Assembly (NCBI GenBank): GCA_027603945.1
Contig: JADIIU010000067.1
Location: 1 to 64,000 of the forward strand
DNA length: 64,000 nucleotides
Source of the DNA: Terramyces sp. JEL0728
Taxonomy: Eukaryota; Chytridiomycota; Chytridiomycetes; Rhizophydiales; Terramycetaceae
Reading direction: 5' to 3'
Shown: one piece after another, positions 9,979 through 19,709 of the stretch
Position numbering within the stretch: position 1 is the stretch's first letter
How the letters are laid out: each line of letters opens with the position of its first letter
The notes under the pieces: model-generated
The model's input: only the letters and a program-made list of their open reading frames with translations
The model's database searches: none
What the model was told of the DNA's origin: nothing
Made by a program: the position numbers and the translations under genes

Positions 9979-10059
9979 CAAAGAGTTATTAAACAATCAA
10001 GGTTTCCAAAGAGTTATTAAACAATCAAGGTTTCCAAAGAGTTTATTAAACAATCAAGG
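9979..10059. repeat. Three tandem copies of a 28-base unit at the 3' end of gene D
   Basis: The unit caaagagttattaaacaatc plus aaggtttc occurs at 9979, 10007 and 10035 with a 28-base period; the third copy has one extra t. The last copy overlaps the final codons and TGA stop (10054-10056) of the minus-strand gene, so the duplication multiplied the end of the reading frame. Confidence 0.85.
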
Positions 10060-11369
10060 TAATTTTGGAGGCTGAGCATCATATTCCTCAGCAATAACTG
10101 GTGGTTGATTTCCATCAGGTGTGCTAGCTGGTTGAATTATTCCAATAACTGGTGGTTGAACTTGCTGTGAAATTGACAATATCGGAGGTTGTATTTGTTC
10201 TTGTGAAATTGACACTATCGCCGGCTGTCCTTGAGCGTATACATTGGACATTATTGGTGGTTGGACTTCAGTTGGAACTGCCATAGCTGGCTGGAGAATT
10301 GGCAGTTCACTTTGAACATGGGGAGCAATAGCAGGCGGTAATGAATACTGCAATTCAGGCTTGGGTGATACTGAAACTACAGTTGAAGCTACTGCAGTGG
10401 ATTTAGAATCTGTTCTTGAAGCAGGAGGTAGAGTAACATTAAAATACTGATTCTTTGGCTCTTGCTCGACAGGAAGCCTATCCTGAGGAGGTAGACTTTC
10501 AGCTGCTTTCTGATCTTCACTGGCTTTCTCAATATTTAAAGATTTCCGTCTTCTATAAATGAAAAACCCTGCAAAAAGAACAACCACTACTGCAGCAACA
10601 GCAATGCCAGCAATCATTCCAGTATTTGAACCACCAGTTGAATTCGATCCTGGATTGTTTGAAACTGAAGAGCTTGAAGAATAGCCTTGGCAAGTAACAG
10701 ATTTTCCATCATCATAGCAATTTTGAGACTTGGACAACTTAAATCCGCAAGTAGTTGTATCTTTAGCAAACCTAATTGTATCCAAATTTAAATCATACAG
10801 TACACAAGTGCTATCAGGATTTGAATAAGCATACGAGGTACAACCTATTGTTACATTCAATTACTTGGATATGTATTACAATCATCCTTGCATTCACTAT
10901 CAGATATAGTTCCAGTGTAAACTTGGATTGGGTTTGTAGATCCTTTACAACTTGCGGCATTGTACCATCCATTGCTTACACCCCATGAAATCCCTTGATA
11001 GTTTGAAGTAGAAGAAGGTTTTGACTGAGAAGAAACATTTGGTAGCGATTGGCAAGTTACACCTCCGCTGTCCTTGCAATTCTTGTTTCGGTCCAAAACA
11101 AACCCAAATGAATTTGAAACGTTCTTTGCTGTAGTGTAAGTATTAATTGGGCGATCAAGAAAGTAACAAGTGGACGAATGAAATGAAAATGCGGTGCACA
11201 AGAAATAAACTCCATCATTTTGGGCACACATTGTCATGCAATCATTTACAGTTGCATTTTGCTGCATATAAGCTGCGTCAGTGTCGTCTATATGGTAGTC
11301 TGTGGCTACATAAAGCGATAGTGATTGGATCGATTGCGCAGTGAGCGGAATTCCATTGTAAGAGGACAT
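10054..11369 (-). CDS. Single-pass surface protein D with two Cys modules and QPPI-type tail
   Basis: At least 431 aa from the ATG at 11369, with a 20-nt intron at 10845-10864 (gtaattgaatgtaacaatag). It is a paralogue of B. Module one has DCMTMC, STCYFLDRP, FGFVLDRNKNC and VTCQS. Module two has ECKDDC, SCTSYAY, STCVLYD and TCGFKLSKSQNC. Then come a Ser/Gly/Asn linker, a membrane segment (GMIAGIAVAAVVVVLFAGFF), a basic RRRK stop-transfer, and a Pro-rich tail with QPPI, QPPV and QPPK repeated. The true start is probably further upstream: a signal-peptide-like stretch (IFVATVSFLWHIS) becomes in frame if a 30-nt intron (11375-11404) is removed, but its ATG is not settled. It shares its upstream region with the Pho81-like gene, which is divergent. 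Confidence 0.75.
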
Positions 11370-11631
11370 GGAAACTATTAATCTTCAATTTGTTTATGTT
11401 TAACTGTGCCACAAAAATGAAACAGTTGCCACGAAGATTGTGGCTGGTTTCTACAGAATATACAAGTATCATGTTCCAATTATAAACCGCTTTCCGGGAT
11501 TATGTATTCTCAAATGTAATTAGCTCTTAGTACTGAATTTTGACATTTCTCAAAAAATGAAATCCACGTGATATTTTGTAAAACGTGCAAGCTAAAGAAT
11601 CTCTACTTTTTTCTGCAATACCAACAACAAA

Positions 11632-14600
11632 ATGAAGGTAAATCGAGTTTAATCCAGTTTGGTAAATACATTTCTTCGGTCTCGCAGGAATGGGCAACTC
11701 ATTATTACATCAATTACAAAGTACTTGGAATTAACTCAGGGATTGAAAAAGATTATTTCTTCACATGAAGTTTCCTTGCCAGGAGATGAGAGCAATAAAA
11801 CTGCTTTCTTTTACAGGTTGGAGCGTGAACTGGAAAAGGTAAGATTGGCTAATCCAGGTATTTGATGCTAATCGCAGGTGCATTGTAATTAACACAGGTA
11901 CCTCGCAATAACTCTAGGTAATCATAACTAACAATAGGTGAATAACTTTTATTTGCAAAAAGAAGTAGAATTCAAGCTACGATTGGAAACATTAAACAAA
12001 AAGAAACAAAAAGCAAAAGAGAGAAATTCACTTGAAAATATCAAGGAAGCGTTTTTGCAGTTTCAATTGGATTTAGCAAAGCTGCAAAAGTTTGTTCAGC
12101 TCAATGCGACTGGGTTTAGAAAGATTTTAAAGAAATGGGACAAGCGAGCGAAATCTTCGACAAAGGAGGTAACTAAACAGTAACCAGATTTATCTTTCAA
12201 GGCAAATTGAGGTGCAACCGTGTTTCAATACTGAAGTATTGACAGATCTCGCTGATCAGTGCGCTTCAACATTGATAGAACTAGACAAACTACTAGAAAC
12301 TTCATTAGAATCTACAAATTCCAAACACCTGCTGAGACATGCATTATCTGAAATTCAGCCAATCCTTGCTCACCAAAATCACGCTGAACTCAAAGAATTT
12401 CTAAAGAAGGATTACGATCTGGACAAGGAATTTTATTCAAAATGCTTTCTTTCGTTCTGTACAGAAACCAGTATTGAATGCCTCCTGGTTCTGATGGAAT
12501 ATGGCGTAGATCTGAACATGACAGATGACATAAGCGATGCAACTTGTCTACACGAACTAGCCATTGAAGGAACATTGGAAATCATTAAATTAGTGGTTGA
12601 TAGAGGTGCGGATATTAATGTTATTGATGTCTATGGAAGAACCCCATTGCATTACTCTTGCTTGTATGGGCAGGATGAAGTTACATTGTTTTTGTTGAGC
12701 AAAGGTGCAAATGTGGATGCGATTGACAGGTAGCACATATTAATTCAGGGATGATAATTCACCGTTAATTAATGCCATTATTGGCGGCCACACCAAATGT
12801 GCAAATATTCTGATTGAAAAAGGTGCGAATATCGAACCGGTAACTCCAAACGGAAGTATTCCTCTTTCAATTGCGTGTCAATACGGCCATTTAGATATTG
12901 TTGATTTGTTGTTGTCAAAGAATGTTTCGCTATTGACGAATTTGGATGGATTAGATCCTTTACATATTGCATGCAAGGAAGGAAAAGATGTCATTACAAA
13001 GCGGCTGATTGACTTCAAGAGTGATATTGAAATGAAGGATTCGTTTTACGGGTGGTCAGCAGTCTTTTTTGCAGCACAAGAGGGGCATTTGGAGTGTATT
13101 CGTATTTTGCTTGATGCTGGATGTGATATTTCTACCAAAGACCAAGAAGGATGGTAGGTTTGATTTGCGTGGAATTAAATTATTCCAATTCCTACAGCTT
13201 CTCTTCAGATTAACGCTAGGTTACCTTGGACTTATGCTTTGTATAGAGGGCATGTAGATGTAGCTGCCCTACTCCGAGTCAAACAAGATGTTCCAATGGA
13301 AGAGGTGATAACCAAACCTTTGGCCCCGTCAGAAGTTTTCTTGGGAGAACCAATGAGCTTGGATAAAGTTGGTGATTTGGATATTGAAGATATTCCATCG
13401 CTGTCGTTACCTCCTCCAATTATACCACTTAGGATTTACGGACATCACTACTTGGATAACAAGAGTATGGTGCAAATACAGATTGGTGAATATGAAGGAT
13501 GCACTAGAAAGAACCCTATTGATCTCTTTGGCAGCAGACAGCTATCATCACTGAGACTCAAAATTACATGCAAGCCAGAAATTGATCTGGCCTTGTTTGC
13601 AAATTTACCTCTTAAAGATGCAATCACTCCTTTCAATTGGACCGTGGACGACTTGTCGTTGATTTCATTTGAATTTGATATCTATCCGGCGTTTGGTACA
13701 AAGTCCATAGGAAGAGCAAGCTGTACAAACACACAGCTACTATCCGTTTTAAAGACGAGCAAAGATGGGATTGAAGGAAAAGAAATTATTGTGTCTGTCT
13801 TTGATTCTCATCTAAAAGTAATTGGCGATTTTTGTTTCTCTGCTTCAATCATCAAGCCATTCAATCACCCAAGTCTATTAATTGGAGGGAAAATTGAAAC
13901 GTATTGGAAGTCAACTACGGTAGTATCGAACCCAAAAAATAGCACAGAGCCAATCCATTCATTGATCACAGCAAGCAGTTTGGCAGAAGAATATATTGAA
14001 TTAGTAGTGCAGTCTACAAAGGATGGAGTGCTGGTTATATATCCGCACTCCCACATGCTTGTTAATGGATTAAGTATACCGTTGAATTTCCTTGATTTCC
14101 AGCAGGCAAAATCAATATTCGAGCAATCGAATCCGCCAAGATTATTCGCTGCATCTTCCAATCCATCAGAGTTAGCATCGTCTATTTATCAATCTTTCAT
14201 GACATTTGAACAAGTCCTAAAAGTAATTGTTGTTAATTTAGCGATTACCAACATCGATTGGTGTGTCTGTCATTCTCAAATATCCATCAAAAGCACAATT
14301 AGATGTAGGGCTGGACATGAATGCGTTTGTAGATTCCATACTGCAGATTGTATACGATTACTCCAACCAACGCGGCATTATTTTCAGCAGCTTCAACCAA
14401 TCTCTGTGCACAATAATGAACTGGAAACAGCCAAACTATGGTGTATTCTTTAGAACCTACTGTGGCTTCCAGAACGACTTGGCAATCAAAGAAGCTGTGA
14501 AATTCAGCAAAAAGTGTGACCTGTTGGGTTTAATTTGCTTTGCACAACCATTTGTAATTTTTTCTTATCCTAGGTTGAAATGCCAATACTAGTACAGACA

Positions 14601-14735
14601 GTAAAGGAGAGTGGGCTTATTTTGGCAACATTTGGGGAAAAGAACTTTGATTCAAGTAGTATCAGTGTGCAGAAACAGGCTGGAGTCGATGCAATTATCA
14701 CAGACTGGGTATTCAAGTATAATGTCACTCAATAA
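11632..14735 (+). CDS. PHO81: Pho81-like SPX-ankyrin-GDPD protein
   Basis: 940 aa after removing eight introns: 11638-11657, 11721-11739, 11839-11937 (five-unit array), 12169-12187, 12730-12748, 13154-13219 (66 nt), 14223-14241 and 14554-14573. The N-terminus MKFGKYISSVSQEWATHYY is a classic SPX start, and SPX continues through FYLQKEVEFKLRL and IYLSRQIEVQP (about residues 1-145). Ankyrin repeats lie at about 230-480 (GRTPLHYSCLYGQ, GLDPLHIACKEGK, WSAVFFAAQEGH). The C-terminal third matches the Pho81-type glycerophosphodiesterase-like domain (IELVVQSTKDGVLVIYP, VSVILKYPS, CDLLGLICFAQP, IITDWVFKYNV) and shows no HRG catalytic start, as in Pho81. In yeast Pho81 inhibits the Pho80-Pho85 cyclin-CDK when phosphate is low, with SPX sensing inositol pyrophosphates. 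A cyclin gene lies at 40975. Confidence 0.9.
11839..11937 (+). other. Tandem array of five 19-20 nt introns, no exons between
   Basis: Between GAA AAG (ending 11838) and GTG AAT (from 11938), where SPX homology (ELEK-VNNFYLQKE) is seamless, lie five back-to-back units: gtaagattggctaatccag (11839-11857), gtatttgatgctaatcgcag (11858-11877), gtgcattgtaattaacacag (11878-11897), gtacctcgcaataactctag (11898-11917) and gtaatcataactaacaatag (11918-11937). Each begins GT, ends AG and has its own CTAAT, TTAAC, ATAAC or CTAAC branch-like site. The units are not copies of one another. Read through, the block contains a stop, so it must be spliced. Confidence 0.85.
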
Positions 14736-14806
14736 ACCTGCTTCTAATTCATGTTCCTAATCATTATTTGGAGATTACAAACAGCAAAGAAAACTACATT
14801 GGTTTA

Positions 14807-16729
14807 TTATATAGATGGTTGCTGAAGCAAAAGCTCAAATACCTCATCATACGAAGTAGGTTGATGATGTTGAAGCATATCATCATCAAACAAAATTTCA
14901 CCAAAGACTTTACCTCTGTTCAATACCTTGTAAATGCAATAAGCACTGGGATCAGTCTGCGATTTATAAATCCAGCAAATCCTGCCAGGCGGGTGAACCT
15001 TGTTGTAGTTAGTTTCACTCTGGTTCAATTCAAGCGTAATTGTGTACCGGAGTTCGTGTAACTGGTCGAGCTGTTCTTTGGTGCATTTACCAGACGATAT
15101 AGAGTTGTACAAGCCTGGGTCTGCTTGAGACAGTTCCTTCATTTTTATTGCTGCATCACGGAGCTCCAGGACGCCTGCTTTGCCTACTCTTGCTAGCCAA
15201 TCCCAACCAATTACAACCGTGAAAATCAGGTCGCTGTACAGGTCAGAGAGACGATCGTCCATGATTGATGGACATGCAAAAGCATATACTTGCACTGGTC
15301 TGTCTGGTAGCCCACTTTCAAGGCGAGTTCGACATGTATACGGATCAGCCCATAAAATAGAAAGCAAAGAAGCAATGCCAGCTCCTAAAGAATGGCCAGT
15401 GAGTGTCAAACTGTATTCAGGATACTTGTCCAATAACTGCTTGATTTGTTTAAACACTCCACAAGAGTGGTCTTGAGCAGATATTCTTGCTACCACTTTG
15501 AGCATACCACTATGCACCAAGTACGGCTGGTTGTCATCAACAAAATATTCAATCAATTCACCAGACAAGTCAATAATAACATCTCTTGCTGACAGAGTAC
15601 CTCTAAAAGCAAGCACAATGGTTTTTTCTGAATGATCAGCTGAAATTACAAATCTTGGTACATATGTGCTATTGAAAACATCGCTTTTAGTTTCTAGTGA
15701 TGACATGTACACAATGTCACTGGTAGGAATGCCACAGTAATTTGCATAGAAATTCAGTTCGCCAGAATGAGATCTGAGAGGTGCGTTGCCTTTCATTACT
15801 TCCAATGCACGTTCTCCGTAGCACCCATTAGCAAATTTCACATAGTGGTTCAATTTCACAATCAAGTCCCTAGGATTCATAGTAAACTGTGTTTGTTTAG
15901 CAGTTTCTTGCACCGGTTTGTGTTTAAAAGTGCGTTTAACTACTTTCCATATCGCAGGCGCTTTGAATTTCTTTTCTTTTGCAGGTTTCGGAGTGTAGAT
16001 TACTTGTTCGACTGATGGAAAGATAAACTCGTCTCTCCAGCGTAATTTTGTTTGTTTTTGAAGCGATATCCATGACCCAAAGTAACCCCACATTTCCAGC
16101 ATTCCCATTTCTTTGCCAGTTTTAGAAACTTCAACCGACAGCAGTTTAACTATTTCTTTAGTTAGCTCCATTGTAAACGGGTCTCCAAAGAACTGCTGGA
16201 ACACCCGCACTACTTCTGTTGTTCCTTTTAAAGATAAAGTTGTCGCCCCGTGTCCCAGTTCTATTCCAGTCAGCGAAAAGAATTCTGAAATATCGACACC
16301 GATTGTTGGAAGACCAATACCGGCAGTCACTGCCCTTGTCAGACTGTGCCCTGTCTTTGTTACTACTTTAGCTGTTTCGAATGCAATGTTTGTGTACGTT
16401 TGTGCAGTTGCAATACCAGCTCTTGCCAATCCACCAGTCGTATTAGCTACTGTTGAAGTAACTTGAAATGCAGCCTGTGTAACAGGAGAGTTTCGCGGCT
16501 GATTTCGTAATACCAGTTGCTCTTCCTTTGTCATTAGGACGGTAAGAATATCTGCAGGTTTGCGTTTCAGGTCATCCCCTATCTTTTGACGGTTATATTG
16601 CCGAATTAAAAGCGGGAGGTGCGGTGAATCAATTTTTCGTTGCATTTTCTGCGCACGCTTTGGGAGGATTTGGCTATTGTGATTAATCCCAAACCATATG
16701 TGAGTATCTTGCTGCTTGACCGCGATCAT
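14807..16729 (-). CDS. Class 3 (alpha/beta-hydrolase) lipase, diacylglycerol-lipase-like
   Basis: Single exon, 640 aa. The lipase-3 signature is clear: IVLAFRGTLSARDVIIDLSG (oxyanion region), the nucleophile elbow LTGHSLGAGIASLLS, VYAFACPSIM, and a late HHQPTSYDEVF that probably supplies the catalytic His. The first 250 residues lack the catalytic domain and hold long Ala/Thr/Val-rich amphipathic stretches (TQAAFQVTSTVANTTGG) that may touch membranes. I see no convincing signal peptide or cluster of membrane helices. By family it would cleave the sn-1 ester of diacylglycerol or a related lipid inside the cell. It is convergent with the Pho81-like gene. Confidence 0.8.
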   Translation of the reverse strand: MIAVKQQDTHIWFGINHNSQILPKRAQKMQRKIDSPHLPLLIRQYNRQKIGDDLKRKPADILTVLMTKEEQLVLRNQPRNSPVTQAAFQVTSTVANTTGGLARAGIATAQTYTNIAFETAKVVTKTGHSLTRAVTAGIGLPTIGVDISEFFSLTGIELGHGATTLSLKGTTEVVRVFQQFFGDPFTMELTKEIVKLLSVEVSKTGKEMGMLEMWGYFGSWISLQKQTKLRWRDEFIFPSVEQVIYTPKPAKEKKFKAPAIWKVVKRTFKHKPVQETAKQTQFTMNPRDLIVKLNHYVKFANGCYGERALEVMKGNAPLRSHSGELNFYANYCGIPTSDIVYMSSLETKSDVFNSTYVPRFVISADHSEKTIVLAFRGTLSARDVIIDLSGELIEYFVDDNQPYLVHSGMLKVVARISAQDHSCGVFKQIKQLLDKYPEYSLTLTGHSLGAGIASLLSILWADPYTCRTRLESGLPDRPVQVYAFACPSIMDDRLSDLYSDLIFTVVIGWDWLARVGKAGVLELRDAAIKMKELSQADPGLYNSISSGKCTKEQLDQLHELRYTITLELNQSETNYNKVHPPGRICWIYKSQTDPSAYCIYKVLNRGKVFGEILFDDDMLQHHQPTSYDEVFELLLQQPSI

Positions 16730-16932
16730 CTTTAGGCTACATAGAGTTGTTGAAAGTAATAAACCAAGAAGCCCATGAACCGCGAATCGACCCTGGATTT
16801 AACGTGATAGCAACGAATTAAATACCGGTGTTTTACTAAATAATTCAATAAGAAATAATTCGAGTTGAACACCAACCGTGTAATCATATGAAAAAAGAAT
16901 CACAGCAGCTGATTTTTACCTGAAATTTCTCA

Positions 16933-17528
16933 ATGATTTGGATAAAGGCAGCAGCTCTATTTATTACAGGATACAGTCTAGTATCGATATGCGATTACTT
17001 GTTGCAGCTCTATCACATCACTATTTGGCCACAGCATTCTACAATAAGAACCGACAACTGGGTAGGCTTGTCGTCTGGTTTCGCTTCGACATTTATAGGA
17101 TTACTATTTCCACTCGCAGACCAGTTACTAACCATAAAAATATCTACCAATTGGTCAAAAATGATACGGATGGGAGGTGCGTTTGTAGGACTGTCGTACG
17201 CCTTATCAGTATATATATTTAATATAGAAATTATCCCATGGAAGCGTATCGTTAGGAATCACCACTGCGTTTTTGGCGATTGGATTCTGGTATGCTTTTG
17301 ACAAGACTATACATGGGCTGTTGATGGCAGCTGGGGTGACTTTTCTTGGATCTGTAGCGATATCAGCACTAGTGAATCAAGGCGCTTATAGGTAATCGTT
17401 ACTAATCTAGTTTTGTTCGTAATGAATTTTATGGGTTGACTTACTGGGTTCCTGCAGTGTTATTTTGTAGCGTAGTTGTAGTTGGGGCTGTAGGGAGGCA
17501 GCTGGATTACTCTTTCAAAAAGTATTAA
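16933..17528 (+). CDS. INSIG: INSIG-like ER membrane protein
   Basis: 185 aa in three exons, with 19-nt introns at 17209-17227 (gtatatatatttaatatag) and 17392-17410 (gtaatcgttactaatctag). Spliced, it reads WVGLSSGFASTFIGLLFPLAD, then IRMGGAFVGLSYALSKL, TTAFLAIGFWYAFDK, ALVNQGAYS, and YWVPAVLFCSVVVVGAVGRQL. This is the order and spacing of vertebrate INSIG (its five to six membrane spans, the W-W/Y-FD motif and the GR-Q-L end). INSIG proteins retain sterol sensors such as SCAP or HMG-CoA reductase in the ER when sterols are abundant. The length is slightly under the usual 220 or so aa. The ATG at 16933 is the first in frame. Confidence 0.85.
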
Positions 17529-17677
17529 TAGATTGTAATATTATTAATTGTTTTAACCCGTGATTCTCAGAGCTGGAACTTGCAATTTAGCAGGCCGTAG
17601 GGAATACTTACCTTCTGGCTGTCCAAACGATACTCTTTGCTTTTTTCATTGCTCGATAGCCAAGTGCAAATACAAAA

Positions 17678-18124
17678 ATGCGGGTTGTAGTTCAAAAAGT
17701 AAAGAAGGCTTCAGTCACAGTAAACAATCAAATCATCAGCGCAATTGGCCCAGGACTAGTCTTACTGGTAGGACTAACTCATACAGACGGCGAACAAGAA
17801 ATAACCAAAATGGTAAGCAAAATAATAAACCTGCGGCTATTCCAACAAGAAGACATACACTGGAAATCATCAGTAAAGACAAACGATTACGAGATTCTCT
17901 CTGTGTCTCAATTCACATTATACGCCAAGACTTCTAAAGGTACGAAACCAGATTTTCATTTGGCAATGAAGGCTGAATCCTCCAAACCATTGTATGAATT
18001 GTTTTTAAAGAAATTGAAAAGTCTGCATCCTAAAGTGAAGGATGGGGAATTTGGGGCAATGATGGATGTTGAGTTGGTGAATGATGGACCTGTTACTATT
18101 ATCCTGGATTCAGATAAAGATTAA
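17678..18124 (+). CDS. DTD1: D-aminoacyl-tRNA deacylase
   Basis: Single exon, 148 aa, the normal family length. It starts with the conserved MRVVVQKVKKASVTV and carries the two active-site motifs, SVSQFTLYA and NDGPVTI. The enzyme hydrolyses D-aminoacyl (and mischarged glycyl) tRNA in the cytosol, acting as a chirality checkpoint in translation. It is intronless in an intron-dense neighbourhood and lies about 150 bases after the INSIG-like gene. Confidence 0.95.
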   Translation: MRVVVQKVKKASVTVNNQIISAIGPGLVLLVGLTHTDGEQEITKMVSKIINLRLFQQEDIHWKSSVKTNDYEILSVSQFTLYAKTSKGTKPDFHLAMKAESSKPLYELFLKKLKSLHPKVKDGEFGAMMDVELVNDGPVTIILDSDKD

Positions 18125-18331
18125 TCTTTTTACTTTTACCGTGGGAGATACCTACTAGTAAGCACCAATGGACTAGAGTTCAAGTCTGACCCAACCAATT
18201 AACCGGCATATTTTTATTGTTTATGCTAGCCAACATACGTCTTTTGGTCCTGTATGTAAAATTGAGCCAATTGTTTCATGTTGGGATGCGAAAGAGTGGC
18301 TTCCAAAGCAAGTTTTTCAATAAATAGAAAA

Positions 18332-19654
18332 ATGTCGTCTCAGCGATGTACAAATTTAATCACAGGATTGAACCCAATCCAACAGCGACTATACGAATGC
18401 TACGACTGCCGCGGCGAATTCTGTCTCGTAATCCATGCTAATTTAGGCTTGTATTAGTAATTGTCATGATACGCATCAACTGGGCAGTGAAATGGTAAAG
18501 CAAGGTGCATGTCAGTGCGCATTGAATGAATGCTGTAAAATTGTTACCGAGAGTATATCTGATTTACCGCAATTCAAGTGCGAGCACTGCAGAAACGCAA
18601 TCTTTCTGAATATGCACGTTAGCGTCAATGGCACTCAAATTCTATACTACTGCGATTTATGCGGGTTGAAGCAAAACAAAGACTGTCTGTTTGTATTCCC
18701 GTACATTTCACAAATGACCTGGAGCAACACTCGGCTGAGGTTGGAAACTGCAATGGACCTGTCGGAAAGGTACCTTAAACAAGCGGTGCCAGGTATTTGT
18801 TGTCTCATTTAGATGGCCATCGTTGGAGGAATATCCATTGGGGAATCAGGTGTGAATTGTGTGCTCGATTGATAAAAGGAGCCCGCTATGAATGTATGGA
18901 ATGTCCTTCAATGACTAGTTTCTGCACAGACTGCTGTCATGACCACGACTCTAATCATTCGCTAGTTGTTTATGCAAAACCAATCGGAATGACAAGTAAT
19001 GTTCCGTTGGCGATGCATGGAGTTGTTCAGGAATCTGAAAACGAATTCAAATCAGGAAGTTCAAAAATCACAATTGAATCAAGCGAAATGGTGACTGTTG
19101 AAAAAATGACACTGAAAGAAATACTAATGGTTTACCAAGCGTTAGTGATTGGGGCTGGACCTTTGAGAGAAACGACTGAAGCATGGCCATCAATTGCAAA
19201 CGCTTTATCAAATGTCTATGAATGTTTGTGTGAATACCTTGCCAAATACAACAAGCAATCTGAAGAATCATTTTTGGATGTCAGTGCAAAGCATTTTGAT
19301 TCCCATTTGTCTCTGGATATGGACGATAGGAAATCAAAAAGACTTTCATTTACTGCCAGTTTATACAACAGAGTAGTTGGGAGAACCTACCTCAAGTGTC
19401 TGGATGAAACGTGCTTTTACTTCAAGAACAGACAGCGAACCCTATTTATTCTCCGCACCAGTTCAGAACCAAAGAGATTTTACAGAATAGACTTGGCAGA
19501 CGACAATGGAAGGTTTTATGAAACAGATAGGACAAGGTTCCAATTCCTTCAAGCTGTTCAAAATGGAACTGATTTCTTTGACCTGAAAATGAAGGATGAA
19601 GGGTATGAAGAACAAAGCACTTCATCGCAATCAACCGAAGTAGAAATTATCTAA
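18332..19654 (+). CDS. ZZ-type zinc-finger protein
   Basis: 427 aa in three exons, with introns at 18428-18446 (gtaatccatgctaatttag) and 18793-18812. The first finger reads YECYDCRGEFCLACISNC followed by HDTHQLG, and a third copy after the second intron reads IRCELCARLIKGARYECMEC followed by FCTDCCHDHDSNH; both are ZZ-like Cys/His patterns. Between them is another zinc-knuckle-like segment (FKCEHCRNAIF, YYCDLCGLKQNKDC). The C-terminal 250 residues contain no motif I know. ZZ fingers bind N-terminal peptides or SUMO in autophagy receptors, chromatin factors and ubiquitin ligases; which applies here is open. Confidence 0.75.
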
Positions 19655-19709
19655 AATTATTATCAATCTGTTACATAGAAATATATCGCGTTTTATCTTT
19701 TTCGTGTTC

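Noticed and set aside
18160..18215. tRNA B-box-like sequence gagttcaagtc
   Set aside because: No matching T-stem, A-box or acceptor stem could be drawn, so it is not a tRNA gene.
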